Shown here: piece by piece, positions 25,333 to 33,848 of the stretch | Numbering within the stretch: the stretch's first letter is position 1 | Layout of the letters: each line of letters starts with the position of its first letter | Source: Pigmentiphaga sp. NML030171 | Lineage (GTDB): Bacteria; Pseudomonadota; Gammaproteobacteria; Burkholderiales; Burkholderiaceae_B | Direction of reading: 5' to 3' | Length of the DNA: 64,000 nucleotides | NCBI RefSeq assembly: GCF_002188635.1 | Contig: NZ_NINX01000050.1 | Location: 1 to 64,000 of the forward strand | The notes under the pieces: generated by a model | Databases searched by the model: none | What the model was told of the DNA's origin: nothing | Seen by the model: the letters and a program-made list of their open reading frames with translations, nothing else | Position numbers and translations under genes: made by a program

Positions 25333-27528
25333 TCAGAACTTGTACTTCAGGCTGACCGTGACGTTGCGCGGCGCGCCGTAGGTGAGCTGGCTGTAGGCCG
25401 CGAACATGCCGTAGTACCGCTTGTCGAACAGGTTGTTGATGTTCAACTGCGCGGTCATCTGCTTGTTGATCTCGTAGCGCGCCATCAGGCCGACCAGGGC
25501 GTAGTCCTTCTGCTCGACCTTCTCGACCGTGCCCAGCGGGTTCGTCGCGTGCGTGTAGGTCTTGCCCTGCCAGCTCAGGCCGCCGCCCAGCGTCAGCCCG
25601 CTCCATGCGCCCGGCAGGCGGTAGGTGGTGAACAGGCGGAACAGCCGGCGCGGGTACAGGCTGTTCACGTCCGTGCCGTCGGCGGCCTTGGCCCGGAAGT
25701 GCGTGTAGCCGGCGCTCAGGTTCCAGTTGGGGGCCAGTTCGCCCGCGACTTCCAGTTCGAAGCCCTTGCTGGTCGCGCCATCCACGGCGCGATAGGCGGT
25801 CTCGGGCGGGTTGGTCCCGGGCACGGTGTCGGTGGTCTGCTGCGCCAGGTTGTTCTGCTTGATGTGGAACACCGACGCGGAGGCATTCACCCGGCCATCC
25901 AGGAACTCGCCCTTGATGCCCGTTTCCATGGCCTTGCCCTTGACCGGGTCGAGGTAGCGGCCGGTCACGTCGCGCGCGTTCTGGGGCAGGAAGATGTCGG
26001 TGTAGCTGGCGTAGAGCGAGTACTGGTCGTTCAGGTCGTAGATCACGCCGGCGTAGGGCGTCAGCTCGTTGTCGCTCTTGACCTCGTAGGCGCCGCTGTA
26101 GGCCACGTCGCCTTTCTTCCGGTAGTTCGTCATCCGGGCGCCAAGGATCACCTTGAGCGGATCGGTCACATTGAAGCGCGCGACGCCGTAGATGGCCTGC
26201 TGGGTGGTGGTGCCGTTCTCGTAGAAGGTGGGAGCGCCCCAGCTGGGTTCCGGGAAGGTGCCGTTCCAGGCGTTGAAGTCCGGTGCGAGGCCGCCCGCTG
26301 GATTGGCCGCGCGGGCATCGGCGTTGAACTTCTGGTTGGCGTAGACGTAGCCGAAGGCCAGCTGATGCTTGCGTCCCAGCAGCTCGAACGGACCGTCGGC
26401 CTGCACCGCCACGTCGTCCTGCGTCGTCTTGACGTCATAGGAGCCGGCGAAGGTGGTCATGCCCAGCCCGGTCGTCCGGTCGGGCGCGCCCGACAGGTAG
26501 AGCAGGTAGGAGTCGGCCTTGCGTTCGCTGCGGTTGTAGCTGAGCTTGACCCGCCAGTCGTTGTCGAAGCGGTGCTGCAGCGAGGCGAAATACGTCTGGT
26601 AGGTCGTGTCCCAGCGCGTCCAGTCGGCCGCCGCGCTCTTGGAGCGGTCCCAGTTGGTGGGGGTGCCGTCGCTGTACCACAGCGGCAGGCCGCCCCACAT
26701 CGGGCCGCGGGCCTTGTTCTTCTGGTAGCTCAGGCCGGCCGTGAGCAGGGTGTTGCTGGTCAGGTCGGCTTCCAGCGTGGCGAACAGGGTCTGGCTCTTG
26801 TTGCTGAGCCGATCGACCCAGCTGTCCCGCTCCGCGTGTTCGCCCACCACGCGCAGCCGCACCGTCTTGGCCGTATTGACGGGAGTGGACAGGTCGACCA
26901 TGCCGCGGCGCTGGTTCCAACTGCCCAGGTCCAGTTCCGCGGCGCCGGTGAATTCCTTGCTGCCGGCCCGTTTGCGGACCATGTTGACGGCCGCGGAGGG
27001 GTTGCCCGAGCCGGTGGTCAGCCCGGTTGCGCCGCGCACGATTTCCACGCGGTCATACGTCACCAGGCTGCTGAAGATCTCGCCCGAGCTCCAGGGCTGG
27101 TCCCAGGTGGTCGGCACGCCGTCGATCATCAGGGCGTTGATGTCGAAGCCGCGGGCGTTGAACTGGGCGCGATGGGTCTCGTACTGGTTCACCGAGACGC
27201 CCGTGGTGTTGTTCAGCACGTCGGTGATGGTTTGCAGCCGCTGGTCTTCGAAGCGCTGCTGCGTGACTACCGTCACGGATTGAGGCGTGTCGCGCAGGCT
27301 CAGGCCCAGCGGAGTGGCGGTGCGGGAGGGGCCCGTCGTGGTGTACGACCCGGTGCCTTCAGTGGTGGCCGAGTCTTCGCCCTGGGGGGCGGCGTTGACC
27401 TTGATTTCCGGCAGCACGGCTGGTGCGTCCTGCGCCGACGCGTACAGCGGAAGGGCTGCGGCCATGCACAGGCTGAGTCGCTTGAGTTGAACGGATACGG
27501 CTGGGCGGGCTGCCATTTTCTCCCTCAT
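25333..27528 (-). CDS. TonB-dependent siderophore receptor
   Basis: 731 residues from ATG at 27528; ATG at 27516 is an alternative with GGGAG close before it. Signal peptide ending near YASAQ, plug domain with SLRDTPQSVTVVTQQ (TonB-box region before it) and DVLNNTTGVSV...RGFDIN, then a 22-strand barrel ending in SLKYKF with terminal Phe. It lacks the N-terminal STN domain used for sigma-factor signalling, and no sigma/anti-sigma pair is nearby. Similar to ferric hydroxamate or pyoverdine-type receptors; the exact siderophore is not readable. A Fur-like site lies about 105 bp upstream. Confidence 0.93.
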   Translation of the reverse strand: MREKMAARPAVSVQLKRLSLCMAAALPLYASAQDAPAVLPEIKVNAAPQGEDSATTEGTGSYTTTGPSRTATPLGLSLRDTPQSVTVVTQQRFEDQRLQTITDVLNNTTGVSVNQYETHRAQFNARGFDINALMIDGVPTTWDQPWSSGEIFSSLVTYDRVEIVRGATGLTTGSGNPSAAVNMVRKRAGSKEFTGAAELDLGSWNQRRGMVDLSTPVNTAKTVRLRVVGEHAERDSWVDRLSNKSQTLFATLEADLTSNTLLTAGLSYQKNKARGPMWGGLPLWYSDGTPTNWDRSKSAAADWTRWDTTYQTYFASLQHRFDNDWRVKLSYNRSERKADSYLLYLSGAPDRTTGLGMTTFAGSYDVKTTQDDVAVQADGPFELLGRKHQLAFGYVYANQKFNADARAANPAGGLAPDFNAWNGTFPEPSWGAPTFYENGTTTQQAIYGVARFNVTDPLKVILGARMTNYRKKGDVAYSGAYEVKSDNELTPYAGVIYDLNDQYSLYASYTDIFLPQNARDVTGRYLDPVKGKAMETGIKGEFLDGRVNASASVFHIKQNNLAQQTTDTVPGTNPPETAYRAVDGATSKGFELEVAGELAPNWNLSAGYTHFRAKAADGTDVNSLYPRRLFRLFTTYRLPGAWSGLTLGGGLSWQGKTYTHATNPLGTVEKVEQKDYALVGLMARYEINKQMTAQLNINNLFDKRYYGMFAAYSQLTYGAPRNVTVSLKYKF

Positions 27529-27633
27529 GATGGTCGGTCTGCATTGAACGGGCGCACAAGATCCGGAGGCGAACGGCCGTGGCGGCACGTCGCCAGCGTC
27601 GGCGCTGGAAAACCGGATTCCCCCTTGCGAATT

Positions 27634-27652
27634 GTGAATGATAATTGTTTTT
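27634..27652. promoter_or_regulatory. Fur-box-like site upstream of the TonB receptor
   Basis: GTGAATGATAATTGTTTTT matches the 19-bp Fur consensus (GATAATGATAATCATTATC) at 13 of 19 positions, with the central GATAAT intact. The surrounding 27630-27690 is unusually AT-rich for this region. It probably gives iron repression of the leftward receptor gene. Confidence 0.55.
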
Positions 27653-27745
27653 ATTTGTACTTGTGTTTACTTTTTATTCGAATGTTTGCTAGAGGCAACA
27701 GTGGTGTTCCCGTCCGGCGGGGGCGGGCGATCAGGCGTTTCTAGT

Positions 27746-29113
27746 TCATTTGCCGCAATGGCGCCTGGCGGGATCGCAGCCATCCGCATGCGGATGCCAC
27801 TGGACGAATTCGGCGTCCTGCATGGCGCGCGGGCTTTGCGCCACGAAAAGCACCAGCCGCCGGCCATCGGTGAAATACGGATCGCCGGCCAGGTTGGCGC
27901 GAGGCTGCGCCTGGCTGGCCTCGCCCACGCCGTCGACGTAGCCCCAGCGTGCCACGTTGCTGGTCATCAGCATGTCCTGCAGCAGGTAGTCGCGGGCTTC
28001 GTCCACGTCGGGATCGATCACGTGCGTCGTCAGCGTGGGGGAGCGGGTGGTGACCTTCACGCCGATGTCGCGGCTGATCTGGCCAGCCCAGACCGGCACG
28101 CCGTCCACCTGCAACGGTGTCAGCCAAAGACGCAGATGATTGCGCTGCGAGATGCTGGCCCGCGCGCGCTGCATGGAGAAATCCTGTGGACGGCCAGCGA
28201 AATGCAGCGCGCTGACCGGCGACGTGCGATAGCTGCCGCCGAAGGCAAACACGCCGATCATGCGGCCGACGCTGGACGCGTTGATGGTCTCGGTGAAATC
28301 CCATCCCGCCCGGACCAGCGCGACCAGCACGTCATGCTCGGACCCGACCATCACCAGGTTCAGCGGATCGCCTTGCTCGCTGCCCTGGGCATTGGTGGTG
28401 CAGCAGGGGAGCTTCTGCAAGGCGGAGCCCAGCGAAGCCAGGTCGACCCGGACCCGGCGCTCCGGCTGATAAAGCCGCTCGGGATCGATGGTCTGGTAGT
28501 CGAAGCCGCCGCCAGGCAGTTCCCTGGCGAAGTCGAAGCGCAGCACATGCCGGGCCCCCAGCAGCTCGACGTTGACCAGCTTGATGCCCCGCGTGACATT
28601 GGTGTAGACGAAACCGCTGACCGTTTGGCCGGGCGGAACATGCACCTTGATCTGGCGCGCGGTCAACTGGCGTTCGATCTGCGCCGCCGATGCGCCGCCC
28701 GAGCCCGAGTGGAAAAGATAGGCGGCCTCGCGCGCGGAGTAGAAGTCGCGATCCATGAACACCGGCATGAACCAGTAGGGAAGCGTGCTGCGGTTCTCGA
28801 TCCTGACCCAGACGGGTTGCACGCCATGCTCGGCCAGGGGCAGTCCGAAGCTGGCTGCGCTTTCCTCGTCGCGCAGCGCCGCGACGCTGACGGTGACCTG
28901 GCCGCGTGTCATCGCCTGGCGATTCGCGCGATCCAGGTAGCTTCGTTCCGCCTGGGACGGATCCATGGAAGAGGCAGCCTGGGAGTCTTTCGGGGAGGCG
29001 GCCGGACCGGCGCAGGCGGACAGCAGGGACAGGGCGAGCGCGCCGAGCAGGGCACGCGCCGAGGCGGCCGCACCGTCCATCCATCGGGTATCAAGGGCGC
29101 TGGGCTTGTTCAT
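27746..29113 (-). CDS. Lipoprotein with LssY C-terminal domain
   Basis: 455 residues from the ATG at 29113 (AAGGGGGA upstream). The leader contains the lipobox LLSACAG, so Cys is lipidated and the protein is anchored in a membrane facing the periplasm. The rest resembles the LssY_C domain: GVQPVWVRIENRS, FDYQTIDPERLY, DPLNLVMVG, and a closing FVQWHPHADG segment. LssY was named from a Legionella secretion locus, usually with a PAP2 phosphatase domain, which is absent here. It is divergent from nothing and stands between the TonB receptor and ada. Function unknown. Confidence 0.75.
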   Translation of the reverse strand: MNKPSALDTRWMDGAAASARALLGALALSLLSACAGPAASPKDSQAASSMDPSQAERSYLDRANRQAMTRGQVTVSVAALRDEESAASFGLPLAEHGVQPVWVRIENRSTLPYWFMPVFMDRDFYSAREAAYLFHSGSGGASAAQIERQLTARQIKVHVPPGQTVSGFVYTNVTRGIKLVNVELLGARHVLRFDFARELPGGGFDYQTIDPERLYQPERRVRVDLASLGSALQKLPCCTTNAQGSEQGDPLNLVMVGSEHDVLVALVRAGWDFTETINASSVGRMIGVFAFGGSYRTSPVSALHFAGRPQDFSMQRARASISQRNHLRLWLTPLQVDGVPVWAGQISRDIGVKVTTRSPTLTTHVIDPDVDEARDYLLQDMLMTSNVARWGYVDGVGEASQAQPRANLAGDPYFTDGRRLVLFVAQSPRAMQDAEFVQWHPHADGCDPARRHCGK

Positions 29114-29233
29114 GGTCCCCCTTCGCATCGATAGGGGGCACCGCGCGATCACCCCCACTGCGCCAAGCTGGTGGCAAAAGCATCAATGATGCCGCAAAAC
29201 CATTTCATAACCTTGCCGATTTTCAAATAACGA

Positions 29234-30343
29234 TCATTTTTTATGTTGGCCTGGCCCACCTTGACCGTGACAGAAGTGCGGCCGGGTTGCCGCGGAGCAT
29301 TGCAGCCGCTGCTCATGCTCCAGCAGCCATTGCTTGCGGGCCAGGCCACCGCCGTAGCCGGTCAACGCCCCATCCTTGCCCACGACCCGGTGGCAAGGGA
29401 CGACGATCGCCACCCGGTTGGCGCCATTGGCGCCCGCCACCGCGCGCACGGCCTGCGGCCTGCCCATCTTCGCCGCCTGCTCGGCATAGCTGGCGGTGTG
29501 GCCATAGGGAATGGCTTGCAGCGCCCGCCACACAGACTGCTGGAACTCGCTGCCCGGGGTATCGAGCAGCAGATCGAACCGCTGCCGCACGCCCGCGAAA
29601 TACTCGCCGATCTCGCGCTCGGCCTGCCGCGTATGCGCGTTCTCGCCCGCCAGGATGCGCGCCCGCAGCAGCCGTTGCAGGTCCTTGAACTCGGTCTCCA
29701 GCATCCGGCGATCCACGAACTCCAGCAGGCAGAGGCCGCGCTCACTGGCGCAGGCGAACAGCGGGCCCAGCGGCGTGGTGAAGCGATGGATCAACAACAC
29801 GCTGGCCTCGGCCGTAGGCGCGCCGCCGGTCAGCTTCTTGACGGTGTAGCCAAAGCCGCTGAGCGACTCGTAGCCGTTGTCCAGCGCGGCGTCGGTCGCA
29901 CGGCGGCCGGTCTTCAATTCCTCCAGCGCCGCATTGATGCGCAGCGAACGCTGGAACGCCTGGAAGCTCATGCGGTGGTGCCGCTGGAACCAGCGCCGGA
30001 TCCGCTCGGGGCTCAGCCCGCGCTGCCTGAGCTGCCAATCGCTCAGTCGCTCCTTGGGATGCCGGCGCACCCAGTCGACAGCCTCGGCCACTTCCGGCGG
30101 CGCGGCATGGGCGTTCTCGATCGGCCTGCATACCTTGCAAGGCCGGTAGCCGGCATCCAGCGCTTCCTTGAAGTCGGTATAGAACACCACGTTCTCGCGC
30201 TTGGGCTTGCGGGCGCGGCAGGTGGCGATGCAGAACACGCCGGTGGTTCTTACGCCGACATAGAAGATGCCTACGTGATCGGCGGCGCGGTCGAGCAGGG
30301 CGCGGTAGTAGGTGTCGATTTGCCGGTTGTCGGTGATCAGCAT
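29234..30343 (-). CDS. ada: Bifunctional Ada: methylphosphotriester/O6-methylguanine-DNA methyltransferase and AraC-type activator
   Basis: 369 residues with all Ada parts. The N-terminal zinc site is C38, C42, C69 and C72, where C38 accepts methyl from phosphotriesters. An AraC-like DNA-binding domain follows (about 85-180, RIRRWFQRHHRMSFQAFQR), and the C-terminal methyltransferase has the acceptor C317 in VVPCHRV. It repairs alkylated DNA and, once methylated, activates its own regulon. No alkB gene follows. A 35-residue Cys/His/Lys-rich tail after the methyltransferase domain is unusual. Confidence 0.95.
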   Translation of the reverse strand: MLITDNRQIDTYYRALLDRAADHVGIFYVGVRTTGVFCIATCRARKPKRENVVFYTDFKEALDAGYRPCKVCRPIENAHAAPPEVAEAVDWVRRHPKERLSDWQLRQRGLSPERIRRWFQRHHRMSFQAFQRSLRINAALEELKTGRRATDAALDNGYESLSGFGYTVKKLTGGAPTAEASVLLIHRFTTPLGPLFACASERGLCLLEFVDRRMLETEFKDLQRLLRARILAGENAHTRQAEREIGEYFAGVRQRFDLLLDTPGSEFQQSVWRALQAIPYGHTASYAEQAAKMGRPQAVRAVAGANGANRVAIVVPCHRVVGKDGALTGYGGGLARKQWLLEHEQRLQCSAATRPHFCHGQGGPGQHKK

Positions 30344-30550
30344 GGTCGGAGGGCGGCTTGTCTGAATGGGGCCAGTATGGAGTTTGGCCCGGGCGCGTCA
30401 CAACCGAAAAATGGACGAGTATTTCTTATTGTCCGGAAGCAGGGATAAGGCTGATTCTATCTGCGAACCGGCCGCTTCCAACAGTCTGCATTGGGAACCA
30501 TACCTACAACAGCATGCTGGTTGGAGTCGATAGGACTGCGGCAGGATGGT

Positions 30551-31240
30551 TGACAGCGTTTGTCGGCGACCTATGCCGGCAACAGTCAAACGCCGGCGCA
30601 TACCGAGAACTATGCCTATGACGCGAACTGCTACCTGACCACAGTGACCATTGGCGGGGTCGTGCGGGCCGAGCGGCTCAATGATGCGGCCGGGCGCGTC
30701 GTGCGCTATATCGAACGCAACGAGAACAACAGCGTGCGTACGGATGCGACGCGGACCTGGGACGCGGATGGATTGCAGACGCTGGAAACCGACAACCTGA
30801 CGGGAAGGACGACGACCTACACGTACTCGGGAGAAGGTTCCTTGAGTACGGTGGTGTCCGAGGGCGGTGGCTCTGCCAAGACCACGACGAGCTATACCTA
30901 TGAATGGTGGGACAGCGCCAAGCAGAAAGAGGTCAAGGCCCAAGGCGACAACGGCCAGTCCGGCTGGGCGCCGGGCTTCTCGCGGTTCACCTACGATGTA
31001 AACGGCAACGTCAAGAGCGCGACCGATGTCGTGGGCAAACGGGAGTTCCGTTATCTCGTCGACGGCGATGGACGAGTGCTGCGGCGGGACGAGTATCTGG
31101 GTAGTGAAACGAACGCGGCGGGGGAACTGGTCAGCGCACGCGGTAACCGCTCGCACTCCTACTACTACCTGGGGGGACACCGCGTCGGCAACGTCGGCAA
31201 CGATGGTGTTGAAAGGGTGGACTACGCCCAGGAGCTGTCG
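30551..31240 (+). pseudogene. RHS/YD-repeat protein remnant
   Basis: An open frame encodes YD-repeat sequence: YAYDANCYLTTVTI, ERLNDAAGRVVRYI, FTYDVNGNVKSATD, FRYLVDGDGRVLRRDEY and YYYLGGHRVGNVGNDG. This is the inner part of an RHS shell protein of 1000 or more residues. There is a TGA just before it and no start with a ribosome site. Homology ends near 31240, after VERVDYAQEL, where an intact protein would go on to the core motif and toxin tip. After that the frame runs antisense through the Bug gene. No toxin or immunity gene remains. Best read as a both-ends-truncated relic. Confidence 0.7.
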
Positions 31241-31327
31241 CGGACGACACCCATTTCGACTGCGGCCGCAGATTCTTTCGCGGCCCGCCCAGGTTGCCGT
31301 AGAACAGGATTAAGCAAGGCAAGGAGC

Positions 31328-32299
31328 TCAGTTCTGTACGCTGATGGCCGCATCGGACACGACTTTCTTCCAGGCGGTGTAGTCCTGTTTGATGAAGTTG
31401 GAGAAGTCGCGCGGATTGGCATAAACGACTTCGATGCCGTTGTCCGCCAGGCGTTTGCGGACCTCGGCGGCCGAGAATCCTCGCTTGATGGCGGCGGCAA
31501 TCTTGTCGACGATGGGCGATGGCGTGCCTTGCGGCGCGAGCACGCCGTACCAGGTCGTCACGACCATGCCGGGCAAACCGACTTCGACCGCGGACGGGGT
31601 GTCGGGCAACAGGGGTTGGCGCTCGCGAGTCAATACGAACATCGCTTTCAACTGCTGTCCCTTGATGAGGGGCACGGAGCTGGGCAAGCCGTTGATCACC
31701 ATGTCGATCTGTCCGCCCACCGCCGAGGTCACCGCCTGCGAGGCGCCCTGGTAGGGGACGTGCAGGATGTCGGTGCCGGTCAATGCCTTGAATTTCTCGA
31801 AGGCAAGGTGGTTGGATGATCCGGCGCCGCCGGAGCCGTAGCTGAACCGGCCCGGATGGGCGGTTAGCCGTGCGCGCAGGGCGGAAAAGTCGTCCTGGCC
31901 GAATTTCTGTGGATTGACCACGAATACGTTGGGCACCTCGGCGACCATGGCCACGGGTGCCAGATCGGCCAAGGGGTCGAAGCGCAGGCTCTGGTTGATG
32001 GCGGGGGTAATCGTCAGTGTGGGCGAGGTCAGCAGCAGGGTATAACCGTCGGGCTGGGACTTGGCGACGTGTTCCATGGCGATGCGTCCGCCGGCGCCGG
32101 ACTTGTTTTCCACCACGACTGGCTGGCCCAGTTCCTGTGTCAGCCGCTCGGCCAGCATCTGGCCGACGACGAAGGTGGCGCCGGTGGGGAAGGGCAAGAT
32201 CAGCTTGACGGGCTTGGCCGGATAGCTCTTGGCTTCGCTGGCGATCGCAAGCGTGGAACAGGCCGCCAACAGGGCGCCCAGTAGCCAGGTCGGTTTCAT
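31328..32299 (-). CDS. Bug/TctC family solute receptor with altered binding loop
   Basis: 323 residues from the ATG at 32299 (AGGAGG upstream). Leader MKPTWLLGALLAACSTLAIAS; the Cys is within the hydrophobic run and may or may not be a lipobox. The first ligand loop reads LPFPTGATFVVGQM: the two glycines and the Asp of the usual AGGxxD are replaced, so the ligand is probably not a typical dicarboxylate. The rest is standard (VVVENKSGAGGR, PDGYTLLLTS). It is divergent from the LysR gene at 32443, and its end abuts the RHS remnant. Confidence 0.9.
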   Translation of the reverse strand: MKPTWLLGALLAACSTLAIASEAKSYPAKPVKLILPFPTGATFVVGQMLAERLTQELGQPVVVENKSGAGGRIAMEHVAKSQPDGYTLLLTSPTLTITPAINQSLRFDPLADLAPVAMVAEVPNVFVVNPQKFGQDDFSALRARLTAHPGRFSYGSGGAGSSNHLAFEKFKALTGTDILHVPYQGASQAVTSAVGGQIDMVINGLPSSVPLIKGQQLKAMFVLTRERQPLLPDTPSAVEVGLPGMVVTTWYGVLAPQGTPSPIVDKIAAAIKRGFSAAEVRKRLADNGIEVVYANPRDFSNFIKQDYTAWKKVVSDAAISVQN

Positions 32300-32367
32300 C
32301 GCTGCCTCCTTATGCTTGTATTTGGCAGGCATGCTACGCGCCGTCGAACGGGGTGTCGGCGGGGTGG

Positions 32368-32388
32368 CGCTTATGAAGGAAATAAGCG
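32368..32388. promoter_or_regulatory. Perfect inverted repeat, probable LysR site of the 31328/32443 pair
   Basis: CGCTTAT-GAAGGAA-ATAAGCG, 7-7-7, containing a T-N11-A core. It is centred between the divergent Bug and LysR genes, 55 bp before the LysR start and 69 bp before the Bug start. Fits a shared LTTR regulatory site. Confidence 0.6.
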
Positions 32389-32442
32389 GCGTCTAATGGG
32401 CGCAGGTTCGAGACTGCGCTTGCCCACTATTAGGGAGCCTCT

Positions 32443-33372
32443 ATGCACCCGTTGGCCAATGTCGACTTTCGTACCCTGCAGATTTTCCTGACGTTGATGA
32501 CCGAGCGAGGGGTGACGGCCACATCGCTGGTGGTGGGCGTTTCGCAGCCGGCCATCACGCAGGCGCTGAACAGGCTGCGCAAGACCTTCGGCGATCCGCT
32601 GCTGGTGCGCAGCCCGCAAGGCATGCAGCCGACGGAAAAGGCATTGGCCCTGGAGCGCGAGACCAGGCGTTTCCTGGAGGAGGTCGCGCAGATCCAGGCG
32701 TCGCAGGAGGATTTCGATCCCTTGCGCGAGCGGCGCGAGGTCGTGCTGACCGCCCCGGAGTATCTGGAGCAGTTGCTCCTGCCGGTCATAGCGACCGTGC
32801 TGCGGCGCGATGCCCCGTACGTCACGTTGAGCATACGTTCGCCCGACCAGCGGCGCATCGATGCGCTGCTGGCCGCGGGCGACGTGAATTTCCGGCTGGG
32901 GTGGGTGCGCGATCCCCAGCCCTCGGTGCGGGCCATGCCGCTGTTCGAGGACGATGTGGTGGTGATCGGCGGGCCCGGCAATCGGGCGCTGGCCGAGCGG
33001 CTGACATTGCCCGCCTACGTCGCCTTGCCGCACGCGCGCTTGCTGGGAAGCGGCCGTACCACCTCGGGCCGGGTGATCGACGAGTTCATCAAGCAGCATG
33101 GCCAGAGTCTGGCGGTCTGCATCCATGCCCAAGGGTTGATGGCACTGCTCGGCACGCTGATGGTGTCCGATGCCGTCGCCACGGTGCCGCGTCGCGTGGC
33201 GCTGAAGATACAGGAGGCATTTCCGGTGCGGATGGTTGATTTCCCGGGCCGTTTGCCGCGTGTCAGCAATGCCTTGTACTGGCACGAGCGTACCCAGCGC
33301 AGCGCCTTCCACCAGTGGTTCCGGGGAGTGATCGGCCAGGCGGCCAGGCATGCCGCTGCGACATATGCATGA
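32443..33372 (+). CDS. LysR family transcriptional regulator (divergent from Bug 31328)
   Basis: 309 residues. HTH at about 5-65 with VTATSLVVGVSQPAITQALNRLRKTFGDPLLVRS, the NodD/LinR-type signature, followed by an effector domain with the ALYWHERTQRSAFHQWFR closing segment typical of that group. Likely controls the divergent Bug gene via the inverted repeat between them. Confidence 0.9.
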   Translation: MHPLANVDFRTLQIFLTLMTERGVTATSLVVGVSQPAITQALNRLRKTFGDPLLVRSPQGMQPTEKALALERETRRFLEEVAQIQASQEDFDPLRERREVVLTAPEYLEQLLLPVIATVLRRDAPYVTLSIRSPDQRRIDALLAAGDVNFRLGWVRDPQPSVRAMPLFEDDVVVIGGPGNRALAERLTLPAYVALPHARLLGSGRTTSGRVIDEFIKQHGQSLAVCIHAQGLMALLGTLMVSDAVATVPRRVALKIQEAFPVRMVDFPGRLPRVSNALYWHERTQRSAFHQWFRGVIGQAARHAAATYA

Positions 33373-33405
33373 CCGGGTAGCGGTGGCTGGGTTTTTGTGG
33401 AATGA

Positions 33406-33432
33406 TTGTGAAATATCACAAATATTTCACAA
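33406..33432. promoter_or_regulatory. Perfect 11-bp inverted repeat at the head of the Rid-Bug-GntR operon
   Basis: TTGTGAAATAT-CACAA-ATATTTCACAA, 11 pairs without mismatch; the right arm ends within the AAGGAG ribosome site (33431-33436). As DNA it is a good operator for an FCD-type GntR protein, such as the operon's own third gene. As RNA the hairpin would cover the ribosome site, so a translational effect is also possible. Confidence 0.65.
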
Positions 33433-33444
33433 GGAGTGCCCTTC

Positions 33445-33846
33445 ATGCCACGCAAGCAGCGCATCACCACCCCCCACGTCGCCGAAGCCGCCCCCGGCCT
33501 TTGGTCCAACTGCCTGCAAGTGGGCGACACTCTCTACCTGTCGGGCCTGACCTCTCGCGCCAACGACGGCGAAACCATCCAGGGCAGCGACGAGTACGAG
33601 CAATCGCAGTTCATCTTCGCCAAGATCAAGCATCTGGTGGAAGCGGCGGGCGGCAAGATCGACGACGTGGTCACGCTGACGGTGTTCGTGACGCGCATGT
33701 CGGGCAACCAGGGGGTGTGGAAGGCGCGCCGCGAGTTTTTCACGGGCGATTTTCCGGCCTGCGCGCTGGTCGAGGTGAAGGGGCTGGCCAAGCCGGAAAT
33801 CCTGGTCGAGATCCAGGGCCAGGCCAGACTGGGCGCGGGGGGCTGA
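33445..33846 (+). CDS. Rid (YjgF/YER057c/UK114) family protein lacking the RidA arginine
   Basis: 133 residues from ATG at 33445, eight bases after AAGGAG. The fold markers are clear: VGDTLYLSGLTSR, GKIDDVVTLTVFVT and the closing ILVEIQGQA. In RidA deaminases the segment before VEV carries an Arg that binds the imine carboxylate; here it reads PACALVEV, so the Arg position is Cys. The protein therefore belongs to a Rid subfamily without the usual 2-aminoacrylate deaminase chemistry. First gene of the operon; the next ATG is 2 bp after its stop. Confidence 0.85.
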   Translation: MPRKQRITTPHVAEAAPGLWSNCLQVGDTLYLSGLTSRANDGETIQGSDEYEQSQFIFAKIKHLVEAAGGKIDDVVTLTVFVTRMSGNQGVWKARREFFTGDFPACALVEVKGLAKPEILVEIQGQARLGAGG

Positions 33847-33848
33847 TC

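Noticed and set aside
30344-30550. Possible gene between ada and the RHS remnant
   Set aside because: Only short frames without ribosome site or recognisable product; I see nothing supportable in these 207 bp.
31240-31819. Continuation of the RHS open frame to 31819
   Set aside because: YD-repeat similarity stops near 31240; the rest is antisense to the Bug gene and has no homology to RHS C termini.
33402-33848. N-terminal extension of the Bug gene at 33849 as a fusion protein
   Set aside because: The extension is a shadow frame of the Rid gene; the Bug signal peptide starts at its own ATG at 33849.
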